This document shows, piece by piece, positions 52,036-61,116 of a stretch of 64,000 nt of DNA. Position 1 is the first letter of the stretch; every line of letters starts with the position of its first letter. Origin of the DNA: Edaphobacter bradus (GTDB lineage Bacteria; Acidobacteriota; Terriglobia; Terriglobales; Acidobacteriaceae); assembly GCF_025685645.1 (NCBI RefSeq), contig NZ_JAGSYF010000004.1:62001-126000 (forward strand), in the 5' to 3' direction. The notes below the pieces were generated by a model that ran no database searches, was not told the origin of the DNA, and saw nothing but the letters and a program-made list of their open reading frames with translations. The position numbers were made by a program, and so were the translations under genes.

Positions 52036-53610
52036 ATGCCCCCGAAGGGAGACAAGCCGGGAGACAAGCCGCCGACTCTCGCCAGCCTCCGCGCCAGCCG
52101 CGGCCGGCAGCGCTCTGCTGCGCGCACGGCGACCTCATCGTCCCAGCATTCCGAGTCTCTCCAGACCGACTTTCTCTTCGAAGCATACGAGCAGACGCCT
52201 GAACCTCCTCCTCCGCCCCCGGTAAGCCCCGCAGTGCCGGCAGCCCCCGCTCTCCCCACCGAGCGCCTCATCTGGACTGTCCACGACCTCGTCAGCCGCA
52301 TCCGCCTTCACGTCGAGACCACCTACTCCGACCTCTGGGTCGAGGGCGAAATCTCCAACTGCCGCTCCGCCCCCTCGGGCCATATCTACTTCACCCTCAA
52401 GGACGGCGAGGCACAGCTTCCTGTCGTCCTCTTCCGCCGCCAGGCGTCTCTGCTGCGCTTCCGTCCCGCCGATGGCCTTGCCGTGCTGGTGCGCGGGCGC
52501 ATCTCGGTCTACGAGAGCCGCGGCCAGCTCCAGCTCATCGCCGAGACCCTTGAGCCACGCGGGGCCGGAGCCCTTCAACTCGCCTTCGAACAGCTCAAGG
52601 CACGCCTCCTCGCCGAAGGACTCTTCGACGCCGCGCGCAAGCGGCCGCTGCCTGCCTTCCCGCAGAGAGTAGGCATCGTCACCTCGCCCACCGGAGCCGT
52701 CATCCGCGACATCGTCACCGTCGTCCGTCGCCGCCACGCCCGGCTCAACCTGCTCGTCTACCCTGCGACCATGCAGGGCAGCTCGTGTCCAGGCTCGGTA
52801 GCCGAGGGTATCCGCTGGTTCAACCGCCACTCGTCGCTCGTCGATCTCATCCTGATCGCCCGCGGCGGAGGCTCTCTCGAAGACCTCGCAGGCTTCAACG
52901 ACGAGGCCCTGGCCCGCGTCATCGCCGCCTCCGGGCTCCCCATCGTCTCCGCAATCGGTCACGAGACTGACTTCACGATCGCCGACTTTGTCGCTGACCT
53001 TCGCGCGCCCACTCCCTCAGCCGCCGCCGAGCTCATCACTGCTGCCCAGCACCGCATCGAGGAGCGCCTTGAAGCCCTCGACCTCCGTGCCCGCCGCGCC
53101 GTCAGCTTTCAGCTCATCGAAGCCCATCGCCGCTACGCCCGCCTCTCGGCCGAATCGGTGCTGCGCCGCCTGCGCGACTCCATCGGCGGCCGCGTTCAGC
53201 GCCTGGACGAGCTCGACCTCCGCCGCGACGCCGCCGCGCAACGCCGCCTCCGCGCTCCAACGCAAAGGCTCGCCGCCCTCACCGACCGTCTTCGCCACCA
53301 GGACGTCACCCTCCGCGCGGCCGCCTCGCGTCGTCGTCTCGAACGCAGCACCAGCAGGCTCGATCATCTCGCCTCACAGCTCACTGCAGAGCGGCGAAAC
53401 CGCCTCAGTGCGGCCAGCGCGCGACTGCACGCACTCTCGCCCCTCAACGTCCTCGCTCGCGGCTATGCTCTTGTCTACGCAGCCGATGGAACCCTCCTGC
53501 GCTCCGCTGCCGACACGGCCCCCGGGCGGACCATCCGCGCTCGACTCTCGCAGGGCAGCCTCGAAGCGCAGGTAACCGACACCAAACTAACGGAGAAAAG
53601 CACCACATGA
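52036..53610 (+). CDS. xseA: Exodeoxyribonuclease VII large subunit
   Basis: 524 residues. About 70 Pro/Ser-rich N-terminal residues form an extension not usual for the family. Then comes the OB domain (DLWVEGEISNCRSAPSGHIY, GEAQLPVVLFRRQA). The catalytic core has PQRVGIVTSPTGAVIRDIV, ILIARGGGSLEDLAGFNDE and IGHETDFTIADFVADLRAPT. A long coiled-coil stretch follows, and LNVLARGYALVYAADG is the C-terminal end. The complex with XseB degrades single-stranded DNA. xseB is not adjacent. Stop and glmM start overlap (ATGA). Confidence 0.96.
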   Translation: MPPKGDKPGDKPPTLASLRASRGRQRSAARTATSSSQHSESLQTDFLFEAYEQTPEPPPPPPVSPAVPAAPALPTERLIWTVHDLVSRIRLHVETTYSDLWVEGEISNCRSAPSGHIYFTLKDGEAQLPVVLFRRQASLLRFRPADGLAVLVRGRISVYESRGQLQLIAETLEPRGAGALQLAFEQLKARLLAEGLFDAARKRPLPAFPQRVGIVTSPTGAVIRDIVTVVRRRHARLNLLVYPATMQGSSCPGSVAEGIRWFNRHSSLVDLILIARGGGSLEDLAGFNDEALARVIAASGLPIVSAIGHETDFTIADFVADLRAPTPSAAAELITAAQHRIEERLEALDLRARRAVSFQLIEAHRRYARLSAESVLRRLRDSIGGRVQRLDELDLRRDAAAQRRLRAPTQRLAALTDRLRHQDVTLRAAASRRRLERSTSRLDHLASQLTAERRNRLSAASARLHALSPLNVLARGYALVYAADGTLLRSAADTAPGRTIRARLSQGSLEAQVTDTKLTEKSTT

Positions 53611-54956
53611 AGAAGCTCTTCGGCACCGACGGCATCCGCTCCGTCGCAGGCCAGTACCCCCTCGATCCCCCCACCGTCTACGCGATTGGCATCGCGTTGG
53701 CCCACTCGTTGGCGGTCACATCGCCCTCGCCGCGGGTCATTCTCGGCATGGACACCCGCGAGTCCGGCTCCTGGATCGCCGCCACGCTCACCGCCGGCCT
53801 CACCGCGGGAGGCGCCTCCGTCGAGAGCGCGGGAATCATCACAACTCCGGCCATCGCTTTCCTCACCCGGGCCCACAGCTTCTCCGCTGGCGTCGTCATC
53901 TCCGCCTCGCACAATCCCTGGGAGGACAACGGCATCAAGGTCTTCGGCCCCGACGGCTACAAGCTCCCCGACGCTACCGAGCTCGCTATTGAAGGCGAGA
54001 TCTTCCGCCGCCTTCAGTCTTCGGGAGACGCCGAGCCTCCGAAGGCCACAGCTCCCGAGGTCAATGAAGCCGACCGCGCCGAATACATTCGTTTCCTCCT
54101 CGCCTCCGTCCCCGGCCTCTCGCTCGACGGCCGCCGCATCGTCATCGACTGCGCCAACGGTGCCGCCTCTGCCGTCGCTCCTCAACTCTTCACTGGCCTC
54201 GGCGGCGAGGTCATCATCACCCACGCCAGCCCCGACGGCCGCAACATCAACGAGCACTGTGGCGCTCTGCACCCCGAGATCGTCGCCGCGACGGTGAAGC
54301 ACCAGAAGGCATCGCTTGGAATCACCTTCGACGGCGACGCCGACCGCTCGCTCTTCGCCGACGAGCATGGCAACGTCATCAATGGCGACGCCGTCCTCCT
54401 GCTCGCTGCGCGCGACCTGCAGGCACGCGGCCTGCTCACCAACTCCACCGTTGTCGCCACCACGATGTCCAACATGGGCCTCGAGGCCGCTCTCAAGCGC
54501 TCGAATATCCAGATGCTCCGCGCCCCTGTTGGCGACAAGTACGTCCTCGAGCAGATGCTCTCCACCAACGCCGCGCTCGGCGGCGAGCAGTCCGGCCACA
54601 TCATCTTCTCCGGCCGCTCCACTACGGGCGACGGACTCCTCACCGCGCTTCTTCTGCTCGATATCGTCCATCGTAGCGGCAAGACCCTCGCCGAGCTCGT
54701 CGCCGATCTCAAGGTCTTCCCGCAGGTCATCGTCAACGTCAAGGTCCGCGAGAAGAAACCACTCGATGCCATTCCGTCGGTCGCTGCCGCCATCGCTGCC
54801 GCAGAAAAAGAGCTCGCCGACTCAGGCCGCGTCGTTATACGCTACTCCGGCACCGAGGCCCTCGCTCGCGTCATGATCGAAGCCGAGTCCGAACCGCTCA
54901 TGCGCCACCACGCCGACACCATCGCCAACGCCATCCGCGCCGAGCTTGGCGTCTGA
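53607..54956 (+). CDS. glmM: Phosphoglucosamine mutase
   Basis: 449 residues. GlmM converts glucosamine-6-phosphate to glucosamine-1-phosphate for UDP-GlcNAc and so peptidoglycan. KKLFGTDGIRSVAGQYPLDP is the start, and VVISASHNPWEDNGIKVF carries the phospho-Ser. ITFDGDADRSLFADE is the Mg2+ loop, LGGEQSGHIIF the sugar loop and IRYSGTEALARVMIE the phosphate-binding loop. Overlaps xseA by four bases. In many bacteria GlmM Ser phosphorylation is started by c-di-AMP cyclase or kinases. Confidence 0.97.
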   Translation: MKKLFGTDGIRSVAGQYPLDPPTVYAIGIALAHSLAVTSPSPRVILGMDTRESGSWIAATLTAGLTAGGASVESAGIITTPAIAFLTRAHSFSAGVVISASHNPWEDNGIKVFGPDGYKLPDATELAIEGEIFRRLQSSGDAEPPKATAPEVNEADRAEYIRFLLASVPGLSLDGRRIVIDCANGAASAVAPQLFTGLGGEVIITHASPDGRNINEHCGALHPEIVAATVKHQKASLGITFDGDADRSLFADEHGNVINGDAVLLLAARDLQARGLLTNSTVVATTMSNMGLEAALKRSNIQMLRAPVGDKYVLEQMLSTNAALGGEQSGHIIFSGRSTTGDGLLTALLLLDIVHRSGKTLAELVADLKVFPQVIVNVKVREKKPLDAIPSVAAAIAAAEKELADSGRVVIRYSGTEALARVMIEAESEPLMRHHADTIANAIRAELGV

Positions 54957-54970
54957 TCCAGGTAAACGCG

Positions 54971-56275
54971 TTAGTGATGGTGGTGCAGATGCTTTGACGA
55001 GCGCAGGGCAACCAGTGCCAGCACGCAAATCACGGCCAGCAATCCAACCCAGAGCAGTTCCGGGTGTCGTTCCGTGATGGCCCGCGTGTCCGGACGCGTG
55101 TGAAACGCACGGTTCGCCGTCTCCGGGCCAAGCGTGACCGCGTGTGCTGCGCCCGAGGGAGAGAAGATGCGCGCGTAATCGTACTCAGGTGCAACCAGCG
55201 CGGGATCGCCATAGAAGAGGAGATAGTTCCCCGCCGCAGGAGCATCGAAGCAGAGCTCGCGCTCCCGCATCTCAAGCCGAACCGCTGTAATCGGTAGCGG
55301 AGCATCGTCGCCGTTGTTGACCGTCACCTCGACGCTGCCCGGCCCCTGCAGATTTGAGCCGAGCGTGGCCGGTACGCTGAGCTGCTGCTGGCGAATCTCG
55401 CGGCCGCCTTGATTCAGCCGGACCCGAAGGATCGTGCCGGCGATCCTCTCGCTGGCCGTCTCCGGCGTTCCCTCCGGACGATCCGAGACGACAACGTCGC
55501 GGCTGAAGTTGGCCTTGAACTCGGGCGCAAGCTCGAAGCTGACGCGCTCCACCGGCACACGCTCCGGCAACGCAAGCTTAGCGATGGTCTGGCGGCCCCT
55601 CTGCGTCACAGAGTGGGTCTCGGCAGAGAGAGCAAAGAGCGACTGCGCCTCGCGGCTGGGAGGAACGGTAGCTCCGCGAACCATCTGCGGCGTGGCCGTG
55701 AACGGATGCGCGCCAGAAGCAGGCGAGGCCGTCAGCTCAACATGCAGGTAAGGGAAGCTCGACTCCTGCAACTGCAGCGTCGTGCTCCGCGAGAGATGCT
55801 GCGAGCGAAGATCGAAGAGTGTAAACTCGCCGAGCCTTGTGAGTGAAGAAGAGTTGGCAGCGTTGCTCCCGGAGACGACAGCCGTCGCGAGGAAGTCCTG
55901 CCCCGCGAGGTCGAGCGCGACATCCGTATACGGCCGTTCAGGCATCACGAGATCGAAGACGATCCCTTGTCCGCGCTGCCCCAGGTTCATCACCGTAGCG
56001 GTCTCGCTGTCGGGCTGCACCGGCTCGCTCAAAGTAATGGCGTAAGGGATCTCTCGTTCCCTGGGGCCAGCAGAAGCAGCATAGACGCGAAGGTCTTTGA
56101 GCGAGGCCGCGGCATGGGCGAAGGTGGCCGCGTCGAGAACAGCGCAGCTCTGCCCGGCGCCAGGCACCGCAATCATCCGCTGATACCGAAGATACTGACG
56201 GTCGGCGGTTTGCACCGAGGCCACAGGAGCAACGGCCTGCCAAAGCAAAAGAGCTAGGACGGGAAAAATCTTCAC
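54971..56275 (-). CDS. DUF3999-family membrane-anchored exported protein
   Basis: 434 residues with a signal peptide (MKIFPVLALLLWQAVAPVAS). It is a large beta-rich periplasmic part with YQRMIAVPGAGQSCAVLDAA near the start and a C-terminal helix LLWVGLLAVICVLALVAL. It ends SSKHLHHHH. The layout and partner match DUF3999, found beside DUF2339 proteins. Function unknown. The start overlaps the DUF2339 stop by four bases (ATGA), so the two are made together. Convergent with glmM. Confidence 0.82.
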   Translation of the reverse strand: MKIFPVLALLLWQAVAPVASVQTADRQYLRYQRMIAVPGAGQSCAVLDAATFAHAAASLKDLRVYAASAGPREREIPYAITLSEPVQPDSETATVMNLGQRGQGIVFDLVMPERPYTDVALDLAGQDFLATAVVSGSNAANSSSLTRLGEFTLFDLRSQHLSRSTTLQLQESSFPYLHVELTASPASGAHPFTATPQMVRGATVPPSREAQSLFALSAETHSVTQRGRQTIAKLALPERVPVERVSFELAPEFKANFSRDVVVSDRPEGTPETASERIAGTILRVRLNQGGREIRQQQLSVPATLGSNLQGPGSVEVTVNNGDDAPLPITAVRLEMRERELCFDAPAAGNYLLFYGDPALVAPEYDYARIFSPSGAAHAVTLGPETANRAFHTRPDTRAITERHPELLWVGLLAVICVLALVALRSSKHLHHHH

Positions 56276-58470
56276 TGGCTGGGTCCTGTGTCCTGTCGGG
56301 GCTTTGTGTTGGAGTCGTGACTCTCGCGCAGCGCGAGCCAGTCCTTCTGGTACGCGAAGCTGATGGCCATCAGCAGCGCGCCCAGTCCCATGAAGCTCAC
56401 AACGCGATAGCCCTCATTGAGGTTGCGCATGTCATAGAGAAACGTCTTCAGAATGGTGAAGACGAGAAGCACGAGCGCCTGCCAGCGAATGAACGCCGTT
56501 CGCCGCCAGAAGCCCAGGGCCAGCAGCAGCCCGCCGTAGGCCATCAGGAAGGCCGAGACAGCCAGCGCCTGCTGCAACTCCGCCTCGAGAGAGGTCGCCG
56601 TATTCGGCCACAGCGCCTCAATCTCGCGCACACCTGCAATCACCGCAATCAGGTTGATGACGATCACTGACGCCCCGGCCAGTTGCTGCCAGAAGGCTGT
56701 GCTTTGATCGCTGCGCCCAATACGGTGCACCACCCAGGCGACCAGGCCAATCACTGCCATTGCAATCAGGCACATCGCAAAGTCAGGATTGAAGAATGGC
56801 ACTTGCGCAACATATAGCGAGCGTCCGGTAACGATCTCGCGCAGGCACAGCAGCGCCGCGATCAGGTCAACAGCGAGCAGGCAGGCCACGCTGAAACGCA
56901 TCCAGTCAGAAAACGCGGCCACGGCTGGCGTCATCGCCCCGCCGGTCCGTTGCGCATGGAATGCGACCCACGCCGCTCCGGCCAACGCCGCGATGCCGAT
57001 CAACGCAGCCGAGAGGTCCGAGTTGAAAAGCGGGCGATGCACCGCAGCATCGAACCAGAACGGCGAGCTGATCAAACCGCTCAGCCCCAGCACAAAGGCT
57101 CCCGCAGAGAGCCATCGCAGCACGCGCGACGGGGAAGCGGCGCCGTCCTCAGACGCTGGTGCCGCGACCCGCGCAGCGACCCACGCCAGCGCAAGGCCCT
57201 CTACTAGCCAGGCCACTGTTATCCAATGGCCGCTGGCCTTTAGAGGAATCGCAATGGTCAGCAGGACGACCGCGATGGAAAGGTGGATCGCCGCCGCAAC
57301 CTCGCTCTGCGGAAGGCGCATGAGGGCGAGGTAGAACGCGCCGAGAGCGACCATCAGCCACGGCAACCACGCGCTGTGGCCCGCGTCGTGAAACACGGAG
57401 TAGAACGCCAGAGCGCCGAAGGCGGCATTCCACAGGGGCAGAAGAATCTGCCTCTTGATGCGACCCGTACCGAGCCTCCCAAACGATTCCTCGGAGGGAG
57501 TAGGTACGATGGCCGCCACGCCCCTCTGGATCGGAACACTCGCAAAGACGAGAAAGAAGAGCCCGATGAAAATCGAGGTGACAGCAAACTCGCCCGCTGC
57601 AAAGAAACGTAAATCCCAGCCAATAAAGTACGCGACCGTCGCGGGAAAGGCTCCCAGCAGAAGGCGAGACCACGGTTTCACCCGAACCAGCGCGACGGTG
57701 GCAACATCGATCGCCAGGATATAGCTGAAGAGAAAAATCTCGTGGTTGCCGCCGGTCGAGAGCAGCAGAGGCGTCGCAAAGCCTCCTGCCAACGCATAGG
57801 CGGCCAGCAACTCTGCATCCTGTGCCCACGCCATATACGCGTTCCACGCGGTTACCAGAATCATCCCTGCCAGCGCCGCGTCCGCAGGCAGCAGGTGATA
57901 AAGCTGAAACGCCGCCCAGAGCGCGAGGTACAGCACGCCGCTGCCGACAGCCTTGAGCGAATACGAAAACGCCGGGAAGCCTTTGCGGCGAAAGCGCTCC
58001 GACCAGACGACCAGACCCGCCCCGGCGACAAGCCCGGCGAGGATGCGGCCGACCGGCCCGATCCAGTGCCTGCTGAAGGCCAGCTGCATGAACCCCGCAG
58101 CGCCGATGAGCAGGGCCAGAATGCCAATACGATTGAAGATCTGTGCGCCCAGCCTGCTCTCCAGCGACGGAGAGGGGGCCTGCATCGCTGCACGGTTCAA
58201 TGAGGGAAGGGAAGGCGGCGGAGGAGCAGGCCTCGCTGCAAATGGTGGAGGCGGCGGAGGGACCGAACCCTGTTCTTCAACGCGCGGCGCCGGGGAAGGG
58301 AGAGCCTCAGATACAGGCCCGGCCGCCACCGGCGGCGCTGAAGCCTCACGCAGGCCAGCCAACTGCCGTTCCAGCGCGGCGACGCGGCCAGAGAGTAATG
58401 CCAGCTCGGCCGCCAGGTCTCGTTCCTTCCCGCTCTCGCCGGGTTGACGCTGAAGATCCTCCGGACCCAT
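56272..58470 (-). CDS. DUF2339 multi-spanning membrane protein
   Basis: 732 residues from the ATG at 58470; earlier in-frame ATGs would lie in the promoter region of the divergent gene. Residues 1-40 form a short coiled coil (ELALLSGRVAALERQLAGLR), then a Pro-rich linker. ESRLGAQIFNRIGILALLIG begins about twenty membrane helices, as in DUF2339. AYALAGGFATPLLLSTGGN is a recurrent family motif. Proteins of this family are thought to act in the cell envelope, but no reaction is known. Paired with the DUF3999 gene. Confidence 0.85.
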   Translation of the reverse strand: MGPEDLQRQPGESGKERDLAAELALLSGRVAALERQLAGLREASAPPVAAGPVSEALPSPAPRVEEQGSVPPPPPPFAARPAPPPPSLPSLNRAAMQAPSPSLESRLGAQIFNRIGILALLIGAAGFMQLAFSRHWIGPVGRILAGLVAGAGLVVWSERFRRKGFPAFSYSLKAVGSGVLYLALWAAFQLYHLLPADAALAGMILVTAWNAYMAWAQDAELLAAYALAGGFATPLLLSTGGNHEIFLFSYILAIDVATVALVRVKPWSRLLLGAFPATVAYFIGWDLRFFAAGEFAVTSIFIGLFFLVFASVPIQRGVAAIVPTPSEESFGRLGTGRIKRQILLPLWNAAFGALAFYSVFHDAGHSAWLPWLMVALGAFYLALMRLPQSEVAAAIHLSIAVVLLTIAIPLKASGHWITVAWLVEGLALAWVAARVAAPASEDGAASPSRVLRWLSAGAFVLGLSGLISSPFWFDAAVHRPLFNSDLSAALIGIAALAGAAWVAFHAQRTGGAMTPAVAAFSDWMRFSVACLLAVDLIAALLCLREIVTGRSLYVAQVPFFNPDFAMCLIAMAVIGLVAWVVHRIGRSDQSTAFWQQLAGASVIVINLIAVIAGVREIEALWPNTATSLEAELQQALAVSAFLMAYGGLLLALGFWRRTAFIRWQALVLLVFTILKTFLYDMRNLNEGYRVVSFMGLGALLMAISFAYQKDWLALRESHDSNTKPRQDTGPSQ

Positions 58471-58546
58471 GGCAACTACTGTACCCCGTGTCCCTTTCGA
58501 GTGGCATGGAAAACATGCACTTGATACCCTTTGCGCGAAAGGAACT

Positions 58547-59320
58547 GTGAAGCCTTTGATGCGAGTGCTCGTTGTAGATGACGATATCGTGAGCCGGGAG
58601 CTTCTCATCCTGCTGCTCCGGCGACAGGGTTATTCGGTGGATGGAACCGACTCCGGTGAGCGCGCGCTCGACCTGCTGAAGTCAGCCAGAGTCTCTCCGC
58701 CCAACATCGTGCTCGCCGATCTTCAGATGCCTGGTATCACCGGCACGGAGCTCGCGGGCGCTCTACGCCACGTCTGCGGCAACGGGACAACGCTGTTGGC
58801 CATGAGTGGCAGCCCGCCCATCGGCACGGCCTCCCAGGGCTACGACGATTTTCTGCTGAAGCCATTCACGATGGAGACATTCACGGCCGTGGTGACCCGC
58901 GGCCGCAGCACTCAGCCCTCGAAACCGGTTCACAGTCATGTAACGGTGCTCGACGAAGCTACCTATGAAAAGCTCTCGCAATCGATGAAGCCGGAGAAGC
59001 TGAAGAGCCTGTACCATCTCTGTCTTGGAGACGCGAAGCAGCGAATCGCTGCGATGCGTCAGGCCGCTGCCGCCGGCGACAACGCGTCCTACAAGCGAGA
59101 GGCGCATGCCATCAAGGGAGGCTGCGGCATGGTCGGCGCGATGGAGTTGCAAAGTCTTGCAACTGCAATGGAAAACAAGGGGTTAGCTGCTAATCATGTA
59201 GCTACGCTCGATGAATTCCTTCTGGCCTGCGAGCGCCTGGAGGTTATGCTGAACGCACGCGAAAACGCAAGCATCACCACAAGTACCAGAGGTAGTTCAG
59301 GAGAAGCCGCGCATGAGTGA
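58547..59320 (+). CDS. Receiver-Hpt phosphorelay protein
   Basis: About 257 residues from the GTG at 58547 (AAAGGA close by) or 253 from the ATG at 58559. The receiver: RVLVVDDDIVSRELLILLLR, phospho-Asp in VLADLQMPGITG, Ser/Thr switch LLAMSGS and Lys in FLLKPF. From about residue 150 it carries an Hpt helix bundle with the phospho-His in YKREAHAIKGGCGMVGA. A receiver joined to Hpt usually sits at the end of a hybrid-kinase relay. Its stop overlaps the next regulator by eight bases. That regulator is the obvious acceptor, and the kinase must be elsewhere. Confidence 0.86.
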   Translation: MKPLMRVLVVDDDIVSRELLILLLRRQGYSVDGTDSGERALDLLKSARVSPPNIVLADLQMPGITGTELAGALRHVCGNGTTLLAMSGSPPIGTASQGYDDFLLKPFTMETFTAVVTRGRSTQPSKPVHSHVTVLDEATYEKLSQSMKPEKLKSLYHLCLGDAKQRIAAMRQAAAAGDNASYKREAHAIKGGCGMVGAMELQSLATAMENKGLAANHVATLDEFLLACERLEVMLNARENASITTSTRGSSGEAAHE

Positions 59321-60020
59321 AGCCGAGAAAAAGTCCATCGGGGTCGCAGGGGCAGTAGCGCCCATCCGCATCGTCGTCGCCGACGACCATCCAGTCGTAC
59401 GCTTCGGCGTCAAGAACATGCTGGAGAGCGAGCCGGGCTTTGAAGTGGTCGGCGAGGCCAACGATGGCGACGACGCCATCACGCAGTCCCTCGAACTCGA
59501 GCCCGACATTCTGCTCCTCGATCTTCAGATGCCGCGCCTTCCTGGTCTCGAAGCCATGCGCGCCATTATGAGCAAGTCGCCGCGTGTGAAAATTCTCCTC
59601 CTCACCAGCACCATCTCGACCCAGCAGATCATCGAGGCCCTGCAGATCGGCGCCCGCGGCATCGTCCTCAAGGATTCGGTCGCCGCGGACCTCCCCAAGT
59701 CGCTCCGCGCCGTCCTCTCCGGCGACTACTGGATCGGCGGCGAGCGTGTCGTCAATCTTGTCGCCGCGCTGAACGAGCTGATGAAGCAGGCTGCAGCCAC
59801 CTCCGACAAGAAGACCTACGGCCTCACGCCCCGCGAGCTCGAAGTCGTGACCTGCATCGTCGAAGGCTGCAGCAACAAGGATGTCGCCAAGCAGTTCGCC
59901 ATCAGCGAGGAGACGGTCAAGCGGCACCTGTCGAACATCTTCGACAAGACCGGCGTCTCAACGCGCCTCGAACTCGCGCTCTTTGCCATCGCGCACAAGC
60001 TGGTTACGCTCGAAAACTAA
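59313..60020 (+). CDS. NarL/FixJ-family response regulator
   Basis: 235 residues. The receiver: IRIVVADDHPVVRFGVKNML, phospho-Asp in ILLLDLQMPRLPGLEAM, Thr in LLTSTIS and Lys in GIVLKDSV. The LuxR helix-turn-helix: GLTPRELEVVTCIVEGCSNK, then EETVKRHLSNIFDKTGVSTR. It is the DNA-binding output that overlaps the REC-Hpt gene by eight bases, so the two were probably built as one phosphorelay. Targets unknown. Confidence 0.92.
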   Translation: MSEAEKKSIGVAGAVAPIRIVVADDHPVVRFGVKNMLESEPGFEVVGEANDGDDAITQSLELEPDILLLDLQMPRLPGLEAMRAIMSKSPRVKILLLTSTISTQQIIEALQIGARGIVLKDSVAADLPKSLRAVLSGDYWIGGERVVNLVAALNELMKQAAATSDKKTYGLTPRELEVVTCIVEGCSNKDVAKQFAISEETVKRHLSNIFDKTGVSTRLELALFAIAHKLVTLEN

Positions 60021-60070
60021 GCAACATCCCATCAACCGAGGCTCGCTCGACATTTCAGTAAGATGGAAGT

Positions 60071-61102
60071 ATGAGCGAAAGCCACGCCAGAGACACCACC
60101 GAACCGCAGGCAGACCTTCTTGTCATCGGAGCCGGACCCACCGGCATGGCCTGTGCGATCGAGGCGCAGCGTGCCGGATTCAAAGCCGTGCTCGTCGATA
60201 AAGGCTGTCTCTGCAACTCGCTCTTCCACTACCCGGCGCACATGACCTTCTTCACCACGCCGGAGCTGCTGGAGATCGGTGACATCCCATTTTCCAGCCC
60301 CAACCAGAAGCCGAACCGCAACGAGGCGCTCGAATACTACCGCAAGGTCTCCGAGCATTATCACCTCGACGTGCGGCAGTACGAGAACGTCGAGCGCGTC
60401 ACCGGCTCCGACGGAAGTTTCGTCGTCCACACCACCGATCGCTTCGGCCGCCCTCTCGCGCATCGCGCCCGCAAGCTCGTCATCGCGACCGGTTACTACG
60501 ATCTGCCGAACTACCTCAACATTCCGGGTGAAGATCTGAATAAGGTGCGGCACTATTACGACGAGCCGCATCCGTTCTTCGGGCTCGACGTCGTCGTGAT
60601 CGGCGGCAAGAACTCCGCTGCAATCGCCGCGCTCGATCTCTGGCGGCACGGAGCGCGAGTGACGCTCGTGCATCGCGGCCCCGAGATGCACCGTCACGTA
60701 AAGTACTGGATCCTGCCCGACATCAACAACCGCATCAAGAACGGCGAGCTCACCGCCTACTTCAACAGCAGCGTGACCCACATCGCAGAGGACGAGATCA
60801 CACTCGCCACCCCACAGGGTCTACTGACGATTCCGAACCACTTCGTCTTCGCCCTCACGGGCTATCATCCTGACTTTGAGTTCATTGAGCGTCTCGGCAT
60901 CAAGCTCGACGAAGACAACCATCGCACGCCGGTCTGCGATCCCGTAACGCTTGAGAGCAACGTCCCCGGAATCTACCTTGCGGGCGTCGTCATCGCAGGC
61001 GAGCGCACCAACGAGATATTCATCGAAAACGGGCGCTTTCACGGACAGCAGATCGCCGCCGATCTGCAGGCGAAAAACGTCTCCGCCTCGGTCTTCGATT
61101 AA
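60071..61102 (+). CDS. YpdA/Bdr-like flavin disulfide reductase (putative bacillithiol disulfide reductase)
   Basis: 343 residues with FAD motif DLLVIGAGPTGMACAIEAQR and NADPH motif DVVVIGGKNSAAIAALDLWR. The YpdA-type N-terminus VDKGCLCNSLFHYPAHMTFF contains the Cys used by Bdr. It lacks the CxxC of thioredoxin reductase, as YpdA does. YpdA reduces bacillithiol disulfide with NADPH. If the function holds, this organism should make bacillithiol (BshA, BshB, BshC), which cannot be checked here. It is 51 bases after the response regulator. Confidence 0.85.
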   Translation: MSESHARDTTEPQADLLVIGAGPTGMACAIEAQRAGFKAVLVDKGCLCNSLFHYPAHMTFFTTPELLEIGDIPFSSPNQKPNRNEALEYYRKVSEHYHLDVRQYENVERVTGSDGSFVVHTTDRFGRPLAHRARKLVIATGYYDLPNYLNIPGEDLNKVRHYYDEPHPFFGLDVVVIGGKNSAAIAALDLWRHGARVTLVHRGPEMHRHVKYWILPDINNRIKNGELTAYFNSSVTHIAEDEITLATPQGLLTIPNHFVFALTGYHPDFEFIERLGIKLDEDNHRTPVCDPVTLESNVPGIYLAGVVIAGERTNEIFIENGRFHGQQIAADLQAKNVSASVFD

Positions 61103-61116
61103 GTCAGAACGACCCG

